A stretch of DNA of 64,000 nt from Dasypus novemcinctus (Eukaryota > Chordata > Mammalia > Cingulata > Dasypodidae). The stretch lies in assembly GCF_030445035.2 (NCBI RefSeq), contig NC_080680.1, forward strand, positions 47,505,212 to 47,569,211, in the 5' to 3' direction. A model generated the notes under the pieces. That model was not told where the DNA came from and ran no database searches. It was given only the letters and a program-made list of their open reading frames with translations. Shown piece after piece: positions 22,715 to 33,139 of the stretch; within the stretch, counting starts at the first letter, position 1; every line of letters starts with the position of its first letter. Made by a program: the position numbers and the translations under genes.

Positions 22715-23739
22715 AGGGGCTTTGGCCAGTTTTGCCCAAGGCCTTAGGGAAGAGCATTCCCATTTCTTTTGGATTGTCTTTCCCTGTTTCTTTCTGCTCT
22801 CAGGGTGGTGAGTCCTCTAGGACCAAGATTAGGGCGTGGACATTGGGAACAGATGTGAAGACAGCCTACCGAAGGCCTTAGCTCAAATGTATAAAATTAG
22901 TGCTCTGGGTTCCCATCAGTCCCAGCCCAGCTCAGTAGAGCTGCACATTCCACAAAGGGTCTGCAACCAAAATCCATTCAAAAGTAAACACTGTGGTTTT
23001 GCCTGGGCTGTCCCCTGTGCACATTTCCCTCACGTACTGGTGCTAGCAGAAGGCTGCAGATTTGGGGACTAGGAGCCCTGGACAAATATCTCTCCATCTC
23101 TTCATGACTACAAAAAGGGAAGCACATTTTTAGGGCGTTTGAAAAATGGTACCAATTCACACTCTAGGGGGCTCTCCTTAATCTTGGGCACAGCATCTTC
23201 TCAGTCAGTTACAAACAGCATGCCAACATTCTGCACAAGGTAGTTTTCCTTAGCCTCAACCAATCAAACATAAAAGTCATAGTCGTACAATGCTACTTGA
23301 CAAAATAGCATTATTGGTGCTTTCTGTGAAAAGTTCATCTAACATTTTTTTACAGTTCCCGCTTTTTTTTTCTTTTAAATAAGAAATTGTTGGGGGAATG
23401 TAGTACTTCCAATTAGTATAGAAGTCAGAAAGGATTCTTTGAGAAACTGTGTTTTGCTGTGATTTTTTTTCCCCACTGAAGTTTCCTGTCCCGCCACAGG
23501 CATGAGCACTGAGGCTGTTGCCTTTCTGCTTTTTGGAGAGTGGTGCAAACACTCAGGGACGCCTCCTTGCAAGCGCTGCGAGCTGTGACTCTCTAAGGAG
23601 TAACATGGTGACTGGCAGTGGCCATGAGGGCAAGTGAAGTGCTCCCTGCCAGGGCCCATGGGCTGGTAGGCACATCCACCTTGTGTGTAGTTAGCATGAC
23701 TGAATTGAAGGCTTAGATTTGGAAGGACTCTCTAGCCAA
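22715..23739. other. No recognised feature
   Basis: About 1 kb of apparently single-copy DNA with no coding, repeat or structural signal I can support. Confidence 0.55.
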
Positions 23740-23890
23740 CCCTGGCCACTGGAATCCACCTACCTGACAGGTGAAGGAACTGAGACTAAGGGAGAGGATG
23801 TGGCTTTTCTATGGCCACACCTTCAGAATGATTAGAGTCAAGCATAAGGTCTGCATCTCCCTATCCCCTTAGGTCTAGCGAAAGTTAAAT
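23740..23890 (-). repeat. Ancient MIR-like SINE fragment
   Basis: 'tctctagccaaccctggccactgg' and 'gtgaaggaactgagactaaggg' resemble antisense MIR-class repeats. Diverged. Confidence 0.4.
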
Positions 23891-23916
23891 ATTCACCGAA
23901 ATAAGAATTGCTTCTA

Positions 23917-24440
23917 GGCGCCCGTCCCCGGCACTCCGGGCGGCCAGGGCAGCGCGGGGGTTAAGCGGCCGGCGGGGAGGGAGGGCCCAGAGGACGCGGT
24001 GGAGTGCGCAGCACGCGGCCACCTGGGTGCTGGGCCAGGCAGGTAGGAGGTGCCCGTCGTAAGCGCTAGAGAGTTCCCTTCCCCAGAAACCAGCAGCTCA
24101 GTGGGCCAGCACGAAGTGCCGTCCTGCTGTCCGAGCTGCCGTGGCCCTCACAGCGGTGACCCGCAGCGGGTGCACAGGCTGACCGTGGAGACACAGCGTT
24201 CCCTGACCTGGGCCGGGGCTCACAGCCTGCCCCGAGACCTCCTCCCAGGAGAGCTTCTGCAGGGGACATAGCAGAGAACTCTGTCCCCTGGATGTGCTAG
24301 GACTTCTGCCCAAAGTCGTGAGGACAACCAGGCCAAGCTGAGTGACCCTCGGAACGTCACCCCCGCTCCGGCGCCTCTGCTTCTGCTGCGCTGCCGCTCG
24401 GTTTCCCTGAGCTCGGGAAGTGCCGCCTGCAGCCCAGGGA
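23917..24440. promoter_or_regulatory. CpG island, candidate promoter
   Basis: CpG is nearly absent in most of the window but dense here: about 18 CpGs in the first 146 bp (23919-24064), and further CpGs to about 24440. No repeat family is recognised in it. A consensus-like splice donor ('caggtagga', GT at 24043-24044) lies within the densest part on the plus strand. Open frames on both strands are explained by GC content. CpG islands of this kind often mark promoters of genes or long non-coding RNAs. No exon is identified, and strand is unknown. Confidence 0.55.
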
Positions 24441-25105
24441 GAAGTGGAGACCTCGGGAAGGACACCAACAGCCATTATGTAGTTTGGTCTGCAGTGAAGA
24501 GCATCCTTAGAAAGGATGGCCCCTCGGGCTCCTACCAGGGTCTCCCCAGCACTTTACATCAAGAAATACCAGACTAACAGGTTTTTTTCTTTTCCTCTCA
24601 TGGGTGTGAATTGAGCTAATTTTTTTTTTCCATTGGGGAGATCAAAAGATGAACTAGGCCCTGCCCCTTTGATGTTAAGTGGTGGAGCAGGTGGAATTTG
24701 CCTCTGGCTGGCTGTATACCCAGTGGATTGTATCAAAGCCAGAATTCAGTTTCTTTTCATGGCTGGAAAACAGGCAGGATTTATGGGAACCTTTGTTTAA
24801 GTGTTGTGAAAAATGATGGAGTAACAGTCATATTCTGGACTGAAGCCTCCTATAATTCACCATTCCCTGCCAATGGGACACTGTTTTTGGTCTATCAGTA
24901 CAGCAGAAAGTTGGTGATGAGCCAGTATGAAGCATGCTGAAGTGTCCTGTGAACCTGAATCCAAGTACTCATGTTTAGGGACTACGGGTCATCTCAGGGT
25001 TTCACAGAGTTCGAGACCAATGTGGACTTATTTTGGCTTCACGGGAATTTCATGTGTTTGTCGTCTCCTATTCTAAATCTTAAACTTTATGGAAGGACTT
25101 CTATT
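24441..25105. other. No recognised feature
   Basis: No repeat or coding signal that I can support between the CpG island and the LTR. Confidence 0.5.
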
Positions 25106-25110
25106 TACAT

Positions 25111-25801
25111 TGTATTAGTCAGCAAAAGGGCTGCCAATGCAAAGTATCAGAAATCTGTTGGCTTTTATAAAGGGTATTTATTTGGGGTGAAAGCTTACAG
25201 TTACAAGGCCTTGAAAAGTCTGCCTCAAGGTACCATAAGAGGTGCTTTCTCTCCAAAGTCAACTGCCACATGTTGAAGCAAGATAGTGGGCGTCTCTGCC
25301 TGTGCACTCCTTCCCTTCTGGGCATTCTCTTTCAGGCCCAGCTGGCTCCACTTTCCTCCTGATTTCAGCTGCAAGTTGGCATAGGGCTCGTGCTTCCTAT
25401 ATCAGCCTTGGCTGTTCTGCTCTCTTCCCAAATTCAGCTGACAGAGATCAGGCAGATGGCTCATCTCTCCCCAGGGCCTCAGCAGTTTGAGTCTTCTCCT
25501 TTCAGTTACATGGCAGGATCAAAAATGACAGAGCTCTTTCTTCTTATGTCTGTCTCAGTCGATCTTTCTCTGTGTTTCCATTTATATCAGGCCCAGGAAG
25601 GGGTGGAGACCCAATCTGAATTATGCCTTACTGCTGTAGCCCAATTAAAAGCCTTAAACTGATCTTAGCAAGAAATCTAATTAAAGACTCCTCAGCTTAA
25701 TTTAATGCAATCAAAAGGTATCACACGTAGAAGAACAGATTAGGTTACAAACATAATCTTTCTTTCTTTGGGGATTCATAAAATAATATCAAACTGCCAC
25801 A
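25111..25801 (-). mobile_element. Lineage-specific MaLR-type solo LTR
   Basis: 691 bp, with plus-strand ends 'tgtattagtc...' and '...aaactgccaca', that is TG...CA in LTR orientation. A perfect 5-bp duplication ('tacat', 25106-25110 and 25802-25806) is the size expected for ERVL/MaLR elements. In antisense it shares its whole layout with the LTR at 19947, including the AATAAA-bearing 3' block. Confidence 0.88.
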
Positions 25802-25806
25802 TACAT

Positions 25807-26163
25807 CATATAATTTCTGTCCATAATTGTACTGAAAAGTTGCTGCTTTTGTCCTTGGTGGAATATACAGGCTGAGCCAGTGGCCCTAAGTACCTTCTCT
25901 GAAATGTCAAATATAGGTATATCAGGGATTTTGCATAAACTTGTAGATGTACATTCAGTTTGAATGGTTATATGTTGAGTAAAACATACAATTTGGTTCC
26001 TATCACAGAAAAACCCAGCATCGACCATGTCCTATGAAGATGGTTATAAATGATTGCTTATCCTATGTAAGATGTAGAGTCTCCTTTAAAGTCTGCTTAA
26101 CGTGTACTATACTAAACAGTTAAAAGTTTTAAAGTGGAACTTGAGAACCAAAATATCCATCTA
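25807..26163. other. No recognised feature
   Basis: Nothing recognised. Confidence 0.55.
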
Positions 26164-26566
26164 GGGAAGTGGATTTGGCTCAACTAATAGAGCCTATCAT
26201 ATGGGAGGTCCAGGGTTCAAACCCAGGGCCTCCTGACCTGTGTGATGAGCTGGCCAACGCACAGTGCTGCTGTGTGCAAGGAGTGCCATGCCATGCAGGG
26301 GTGTCCCCTGTGCAGGGAAGCCCCACGCACAAGGAGTGTGCCCCATAAGGAGAGCTGCCTCATGCAAAAAAAAGCACAGCCTGCCCAGGAGTGGTTCTGC
26401 GCACACAGAGAGCTGATGCGGTGAGATGACACAATGGAAAGAGACACAGATTCCCAGTGTTGCTGACAAGAATGCAAGCAGACACAGAAGAACACAGAGT
26501 GAATGGACACAGAGAGCAGACAATGGGGGGTGGGGGAAGGGGAGAGAAATAAATAATAAATCTTAA
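26164..26566 (+). mobile_element. DAS-SINE, long form, sub-type b
   Basis: Head 'ggctcaactaatagagcctatc' (a 7-8 bp deletion follows box A), box B 'ggttcaaaccc', DAS body, G-rich segment and an (aaat)n tail. Target duplications are not convincing. Confidence 0.88.
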
Positions 26567-26735
26567 AAATTTCCCAAGATGCTCCAATCTTACCTCAAAT
26601 TGTGTCAATTCAGTTCCCAAGTGAGATCATATTCCTCACTCTAACTATATTGTTAGGTATATCCCAGAACATCAGGCCTATGGGAAGCAGCATGGCCTTC
26701 ACCTATGTCAGCGTCCCCTCTTTCCTCTCCAAAAA

Positions 26736-27118
26736 GTGGCTCAAATGCTTGAGCGTCCATCTACCATATGGAGGGTTCAGGGTTTGATCCCCAGGGCCTC
26801 CTGACACATGTGGTGAGCTGGCTCACGCACAGTGCTGTCGTGCGTGCACAGAGTACTTGCCATGCAGGGGTGCCCCAGCATAGGGGTGCATGCTCTGCAA
26901 GGAGAGCTGCCCCACTGAAAAAAGCACAGCCTGCCAGGAGTGGCACTGCACACACAGAGAGCTGATGCAGCAAGATGATGCAACAAAAAAGAGACACAGT
27001 TTCCCAGTGCCGCCAGATAATGCAAGCAGACACAGAACACACAGCGAATGGACACAGTGGACAGACAATGGGGGGGGGGGGGAAGGGAGAGAAATAAATA
27101 AATCTTAAACAAAAAAAA
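26736..27118 (+). mobile_element. DAS-SINE, long form, sub-type b
   Basis: Head 'ggctcaaatgcttgagcgtcc' with box B 'ggtttgatccc', DAS body and A-rich tail. The 5' end is short by a few bases compared with other copies. It lies 170 bp after another b-type copy in the same orientation. Confidence 0.87.
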
Positions 27119-28514
27119 GAACTACTCTGCTGGACTTTAGACTGAAGAAGGGGTGGAGGTGATGGCAATGTGCTACCTTGCTTTGATGGAGACTCAAAGA
27201 CTGACAGCAGCTCTTAGCTTCTGGTTTCTGGGTCCTGGCCTGGACAGGATTCCTGTTGGTCCATCCAGGAACTGTTGATCCAACCTGAACCACTCACTGT
27301 CCTCTGCCTCTTCCAACCAGAAACCCTTCCAGGGAACAGAGAGTGCCAAAACCTTCAAGAGAAGCCTTTGTTCCCTGTTTAGATTTTGAGGGACAGTACT
27401 CATGGGTGAAGTCCGCTCTTCTCAGACAGGGCTAAATAGAACTTAGTGCTTGTTCAGTGGTTGTACTTGGGCAGTGAGTAATGTCAGGCTTAACTCATCC
27501 TAAAGTTTCCCTTGAGATCCGTAACTCCTTGCCATGCTTTAGAAGTGCCAGAGCCTTATAAAATTGGGTACTGGACGTCAGTGAAGTTTAATGGCAATTA
27601 TATATAAAGTGTAACTTTATAAAAGTAATGACAGCAATTTTATTAAGCTTTCCCGTATGTATGTATATGTGCACCAACACAAAAACTCCACAGTTCACCT
27701 GGTCCTCACAGATTTGGGGATGGGCAGCTATTCTTCGGCTACGTGGTATAAAAGGGTTGTTCTTGTCACTACTTCAGTAAGCCTCATCATTCCATGCTGT
27801 TCCAAAACCAGCAGGATCTCTCTCAAGGAAAACTGTTGTTAACAGCCAGTACTGCTGAAAGCAAGCAGGCCAACAATGTCACACTGCACGTGTCTCACTG
27901 TCGGTTTGTCTCAGACCTCCAGTTTCCCTTGCTCTCCATGATGCCTCGTTGGTAGCTACAGCCACAGTGACAGAGGCAAGTGGTTCAGGGAAACGAGCTG
28001 CTGCAGACATGTGGACACGCCATATGGACTTCCAGAGGCTCTGCTAGCCCGGCACCTGAAGTGCTCCAGAGCTGTAGGCTGGCCTTCTGTTTGCCTTCTC
28101 TCTAAAAGAGAATAGTTTTCTACTTTAACTTTTCTCTCCACACTCAAACAGTCAATAGTTACTGAGTGCTGCTGCATCTGAGACTAATGGATTAAAACAG
28201 AATAGAAAACAGCCTGGCTCCCAGCAGAAAGTGGGTGACTCCAAGGGCACAGTGCTTGCCCAGGCCTGTAGCAAGTGTCACCCTGTTGTCATCTGACCTT
28301 TTCCTCCCACATTGTCTGTTAATGATTTAACTAGGGATATTAAAGAGAAATTATTTCAGGGGAGTAAGAGAGGGGAATGAGTGGCAGGAAATTAAATCAG
28401 AAAAAAATATTTTTTCATTCAATTTGCTTAATCAAGCTTAACATTGGGGTACAATTTGTACCATTTCAGATCTGTACTTCAGACAAGAATATGGTCACTC
28501 AAAAATTTGTGTTT
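27119..28514. other. No recognised feature
   Basis: About 1.4 kb without a repeat, gene or structural feature I can assign. Confidence 0.5.
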
Positions 28515-28529
28515 AAAGGAATTTGGACA

Positions 28530-28941
28530 AGGAAGCGGACTTGGCTCAATGGATAGGGCATCTGCCTACCACATGGGAGGTCCACAGTTTAAACCCCAGG
28601 TCTCCTTGACCCGTGTGGAGCTGGCCCATGCTCAGTGCTGATGTACACAAGGAGTGCTGTGCCATGCAGGGGTGTCCCCCACATAGGGAAGCACCACGTG
28701 CAAGGAATGTGCCCCATAAGGAGAGCTGCCCAGTGTGAAAGAAAGTGCAGCCTGCCCAGGAACGGCGCCGCACACACGGAGAGCTGACACAACAAGATGA
28801 CGCAACGAAAAGAAACACAGGTTCCCGGTGCTGCTGATAAGGGTAGAAGCAGTCACAGAAGAAGACACAGTGAATGGACACAGAGAGCAGACAACGGGGG
28901 AGAGGTGAAGGGGAGAGAAAAAATTAATAATAATAAAAAAA
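28530..28941 (+). mobile_element. DAS-SINE, long form, sub-type a
   Basis: Complete copy with head 'ggctcaatggatagggcatc', body, G-rich part and A-rich tail. A perfect 15-bp duplication ('aaaggaatttggaca') lies at 28515-28529 and 28942-28956. Confidence 0.95.
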
Positions 28942-29249
28942 AAAGGAATTTGGACATTCTTTCATTAACTTACTTAGAAATAATAATGAAAAGAATTAAG
29001 TTCTGTATTGCTTATGTCCGAATGTCTTAATATCCTTGCATTTCCTGGATGGAAAGACCTGTGTGCAAGTACTTTGTAATTCCAGAACTCCAACCCTTAG
29101 CGAGGAAAAGTCAAGCTTGAAGGAGTTTTCACTACACAGCAATGTCAAGCATACAAATGTAAACACAGGTCTGATTACAATATTTGTTAATGACTGCCCT
29201 TTGTCAGTGGCTGTTGGCCCAAAGTCATCTGGCATAAGGTAAGAATACT

Positions 29250-29325
29250 GAATTTGAAGTCAGAAGAATAAGTTGAGTTCTGGGCTCTACTTTTTACTAA
29301 TTGCAAGACCTTAGATAATGAGGAG
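29250..29325 (+). repeat. MIR SINE fragment
   Basis: 'tttgaagtcagaagaataagttgagttctgggctctac' then 'ttgcaagaccttagataatg' follow sense MIR order. Confidence 0.55.
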
Positions 29326-30320
29326 GTCCAAAGAACACTATACAGCCTTTAGGGAGGAGCAGGAGGAAGAGGCTCGGAGATTATGGCAAAGAGTAAATTG
29401 CTCTCCCTGCATGGCGACTACCAGCTAGCCCCTGGCTAACTCACTAGTGAAATAAAGGGACATAAAGAGCCAGGGGTAGGCATGGTCAATCATTGATCAT
29501 GGCTTTTGATTGGAGATCTCTGGCGGTCCAGTTGTGAGGGTGGTCTTTGTTTCAACTCACCTGACAGGTACCAACTGAAAAGGAGACGTAAGGAAACTGC
29601 AATTCCTCAGGGCTGCAGGGCAGGGTTAGTTGAAGGGTTGTATTTGCAGGGCAGTCCAGGAGAGCTCAGTTTTGGGGAGCCATGGAAAGGGCTCTTGGTG
29701 CCCTTCCCAGTTCACTTCCAGGTCACTTTGGAGCCAGTCTGTACCCCCTGGGAAAGAGTGACTTGGGAAAGTCCTTTTCAGGGTGGTCCTCCTTCCAGAG
29801 TATGCCCTCCAGACAAAAGCAGTTGCAGACACAAAAGGAGTTTAAGATACTACAGAGGTGCTAAATCTGGAAAAGTCTTGCTGGCTTCAAACACCTGGGG
29901 GTGTCTCTCTCCCGGGAAGCAATCAAACTATTGTAAACTGGGGGAGTATTGTTGTTCTAAACAACTAACAAGGACCAGACAATGGTCCAGAAAGACAGGG
30001 AAAACCCTGCACATTGCATTGGTCATGGGCAGGCCTTCCTAATAGGAGGGCTGAAGCTCAGGAAAATCTCTGTCTAATCACCAGTTGGTTATGAAAACAA
30101 GAAACAGATGTCTTATGGAAGAAATCCCAGAATTAATGTTTTAAAAAGTTGAAAGGTAGTGTATAATTAAAGAGTACAATGCAAACAAAGAAACAAGAAA
30201 TGATGGCCCATCCAATGGAATAGGATAAAAATCCAGAAAATACCAACAGAGAAGACCAAGATATGGGCACACTGAACAAAGCCTTTTTAAAAAAAAAAAG
30301 ATTTTAAAAATGCTCAAGGA

Positions 30321-30592
30321 GGGAGCAGATATGGCTCAAGCAGTTGAGCACCTGCTACCCACATTAGAGGTCCTGAGTTTGGTTCCCGGGGCCTCCTAAA
30401 GAAAAACAGACAACAAGCAAAACCAACAGGCAGACATAGAGCAAAAACAATGAGCAGACAACAAGCAAAACAATGAGCAAACAGATGAGGGAGCCTGCTC
30501 AGATGAGTTGATGTGGCTCAGTGATTGAGCACTGGCCTCCCACATATGAGGTCCTGGATTCACTCCCCAGTCCCAGTACCTCAAAAAAAAAA
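30321..30592 (+). mobile_element. Dimeric tRNA-headed SINE
   Basis: Two tRNA-like heads ('ggctcaagcagttgagcacc' near 30332 and 'ggctcagtgattgagcactgg' near 30515) are joined by an A-rich linker of 'caatgagcagacaacaagc' type. Target duplications of 15 bp with two mismatches (30306-30320 and 30593-30607) enclose both units. DAS-SINE dimers are an established type. Confidence 0.85.
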
Positions 30593-30700
30593 AAAAATGC
30601 TTAACGAAATGAAGGAAAAATACAGATAAAGAACTAAAGGATATCAGGACCTTTATATCCTGATATGACTGAGCAATATGAGAATCTTAGGAAAGAATAG

Positions 30701-30773
30701 AAATTAAAAAGGAACCAACTAGAACTACTATGGGAATTAAAAAGGAACCAACTAGAACCAACTACTACTATGG
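30701..30773 (+). repeat. Tandem duplication of about 34-39 bp
   Basis: Two adjacent copies of an 'aattaaaaaggaaccaacta' block (30702-30734 and 30735-30773) within L1-A ORF1. The second copy has a further 5-bp stutter. Confidence 0.85.
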
Positions 30774-30833
30774 AGTTGAAGACCATAATAATTAAAATGG
30801 AAAATATCCAGGGGGGTTTCAAGAACAGATTAG

Positions 30834-31253
30834 GAGGAAGCAGATTTGGCTCAACTGATAGAGCGTCCGTCTACCATATGGGAGACCCAGGGTTCAAGCC
30901 CAGGATCTCCTGATCCATGTAGTGAGCTGGCCCGTGCGCAGTGCTGATGCACGCAAGGAGTGCCATGCCATGCAGGGGTATCCCCTGTGTAGGGGAGCCC
31001 CACACGCAAGAAGTGTGCCCTGCAAGGAGAGCTGCTCCACACAAAAAAAGCACAGCCTGCCCAGGAGTGGCACCACACACACAGAGCTGACGTGGCAAGA
31101 TGACGCAACAAAAAGAGACAAAGATTCCAGGAGCTACTGACAAGAATGCAAGAGGACACAGAAGAACACAACAAATGGACACAGAGAGCAGATGGGGGGG
31201 GGGGTGGGTGGAGGGGAGAGAAAGAAATAAAAATAAATCTTAAAAAAAAAAAA
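30834..31253 (+). mobile_element. DAS-SINE, long form, sub-type b
   Basis: Head 'ggctcaactgatagagcgtcc', box B 'ggttcaagccc', body, G-run and A-tail. Perfect 13-bp duplication ('aagaacagattag', 30821-30833 and 31254-31266). Confidence 0.93.
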
Positions 31254-31266
31254 AAGAACAGATTAG

Positions 31267-31726
31267 AGGGAAATGAATGTGACTCAAGCTGTTGGGCTCC
31301 TGTCTACCATATAGGAGGTCCAGGATTCAATGCCCAGGGCCTCCTGGTGAGGGCAAGCTGGCCTGTGCAGTGAGCTGGCCCATGCAGAGTGCCAGCCCAT
31401 GCAGGAGTACCACCCACTGTGAGAGTGCTGCCCAACGCAGGAGTGTCATCCCATGCAGGAATGCTGCCCCATGCAAGAGTGCCAGCTGTCATGGAGAGCT
31501 GGCACAGCAAGATGACACAACAAAAGACACAGAGGAGAGACAATAAGAAGAAGTAGCAGAAGAGGGAGCTAAGGTGGTGCAAAAGAGTGATTACCTGTCT
31601 CCCACTCTGGAAGGTCCCAGGATCAGTTCCTGGAGCTGCCTAATGAGAATACAAGCAGATACAGAAGAGCGCATAACTAATGGACACAGACAGCAGACAA
31701 CAGGGAGGGGAGGGGGAAGGGAAAAA
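31267..31726 (+). mobile_element. DAS-related SINE, array-bearing dimer
   Basis: Same architecture as the copy at 19150: first head (31270-31345), eight 17-18 bp units (31359-31499), A-rich linker, second head (about 31565-31640, box B 'ggatcagttcc'), then the 'aagcagatacagaagagc' tail. It sits immediately after another SINE and uses the same target. Its right-hand repeat 'aagaacagatgaga' is at 31727-31740. Confidence 0.87.
31359..31499 (+). repeat. 17-18 bp tandem array inside SINE
   Basis: Units start at 31359, 31376, 31393, 31411, 31429, 31447, 31465 and 31483, with the same consensus as the array at 19241-19398. Confidence 0.87.
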
Positions 31727-32284
31727 AAGAACAGATGAGAGTTAGCAAGAGAAAGAATCAGTGAACTTGAATACATTTGCAATGAGTCAGGCTGAGGAAC
31801 AGAAAGAAAATATAATTACAAAAAGTGAAAATAGCCTAAGACATACCTGGGACACTGTCAAGTGCAATAATACATACATTATGGGAGTTAAAGGAGAAGA
31901 AAGAGAGAAAAGGGCAGTAGGAATACTCAAGGAAATAATGACAAAGAACTTCCCAAACTCAGCAAAAGACATGAGTATGCATATCCAAGAAGCCCAGAGA
32001 ACACCGAGTAGGATAAACATGAATATATATATATATACACCATCATATACTGATCACACTATCAAATGCAAAGGACCAGAAGAGAGTTCTGAAAGGTGCA
32101 ATAGAAAAGCAACATGTTGTGTACAAAGGAGTCCCAATTAGACAGTGTGTCAATTTCTCATCAGAAACCAAGGAGGCAAAAATGCAATAGAATTGAAATA
32201 CTTAACGTGCTGAAAGAAAAAAGAAAAACTGTTAACCAAGAATTTTATATCCCATGAGACTTTCTTTCAAAAATGAGGGAAAGA

Positions 32285-32664
32285 AAAGTGGATGTGACTC
32301 AAGTAGTTGGGTGCCTGCCTCCCACATGGGAGATCCCAGGTATGCTTCCCAGTGCTTGTAAAGAAGACGAACAAGACAGCGAGCTGACATGACAGACTGG
32401 CATGGTGAGCTAACCCAACAAGATGACGCAATAAGATAACACAACGAGATAATATAGCAATGAAACCCAACAAGAGACACAACATGAAGGGAGCAGAGGT
32501 GGCTCAAGCCATTGAGTGCCTTTCTCCTACATGGGAGGTCCCGGGTTCAGTTCCTGGTGCCTCCTGAAAAGAAGATGAGCAGACAGCAAGTACAAACAAC
32601 AAGGGGGGGGGGGGGGAGAAATAAATAAATAAAATAAATCTTTTTTTAAAAAATTTTTTAAAAA
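32285..32664 (+). mobile_element. Dimeric tRNA-headed SINE
   Basis: First head at about 32286-32360, a linker with 'gagctgacatgacagactgg' and 'caacaagatgacgcaa', second head at about 32490-32565 (box B 'gggttcagttcc'), then a G-rich segment and (aaat)n. A perfect 10-bp duplication ('gagggaaaga', 32275-32284 and 32665-32674) encloses both heads. Confidence 0.88.
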
Positions 32665-33139
32665 GAGGGAAAGATTAAGACACTCCCAGAGAAACAAAAG
32701 CTCAGCAAGTTAATTACTGCTAGCCCTGCCTGCCCTACAGCAATGTTAAAGGGAGTTCTTCAGACTAAAGTAAAGGGGAAAAAATGTTATAATAAAATCT
32801 ACAGTTTTGGACATATAATGTACAAAGATATAAGTGATAACAAATACAAAAAAACGGTGGTGGGACAGAATGGTACAGGAAAAGTTTGCATCTGCCATTG
32901 AAATTAAGTAGATATTAAATAAATATGATCATTTTATATTTAGGATGTTAAATTTTCACCCCATGGTAACCACAAAGAAAAGAGATGAAAATATATACAA
33001 ATATAAAAGAGAAGTCACTCAATATGATAAAACAATATATCAAATTAATATAAAAGTAGTCATTAATGAAAGAATTGAAGGACAAAAATGATATGACATA
33101 AAAAGTCTAAATAGCAAAATGGCAGAAGGAAGTCCTGCA

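Larger units (their letters stand above)
30175..32770 (+). pseudogene. L1-A ORF1 remnant
   Basis: ORF1 pieces read between four SINE insertions. The part at 31761-32020 includes 'EEQKENIITKSEN', 'DTVKCNNTYIMGVKGEE' and 'MSMHIQEAQRTPSRIN' blocks, the RRM-proximal region of L1 ORF1p. Continuous translation is lost through insertions and frameshifts. Confidence 0.7.

Noticed and set aside
24098-24475. A 125-codon minus-strand frame in the CpG island.
   Set aside because: GC-rich DNA produces long chance frames. Several overlap on both strands and none shows a domain.
29506-30042. A 178-codon open frame.
   Set aside because: It lies in the presumed L1-A 5'UTR, shows no domain, and does not continue into ORF1.
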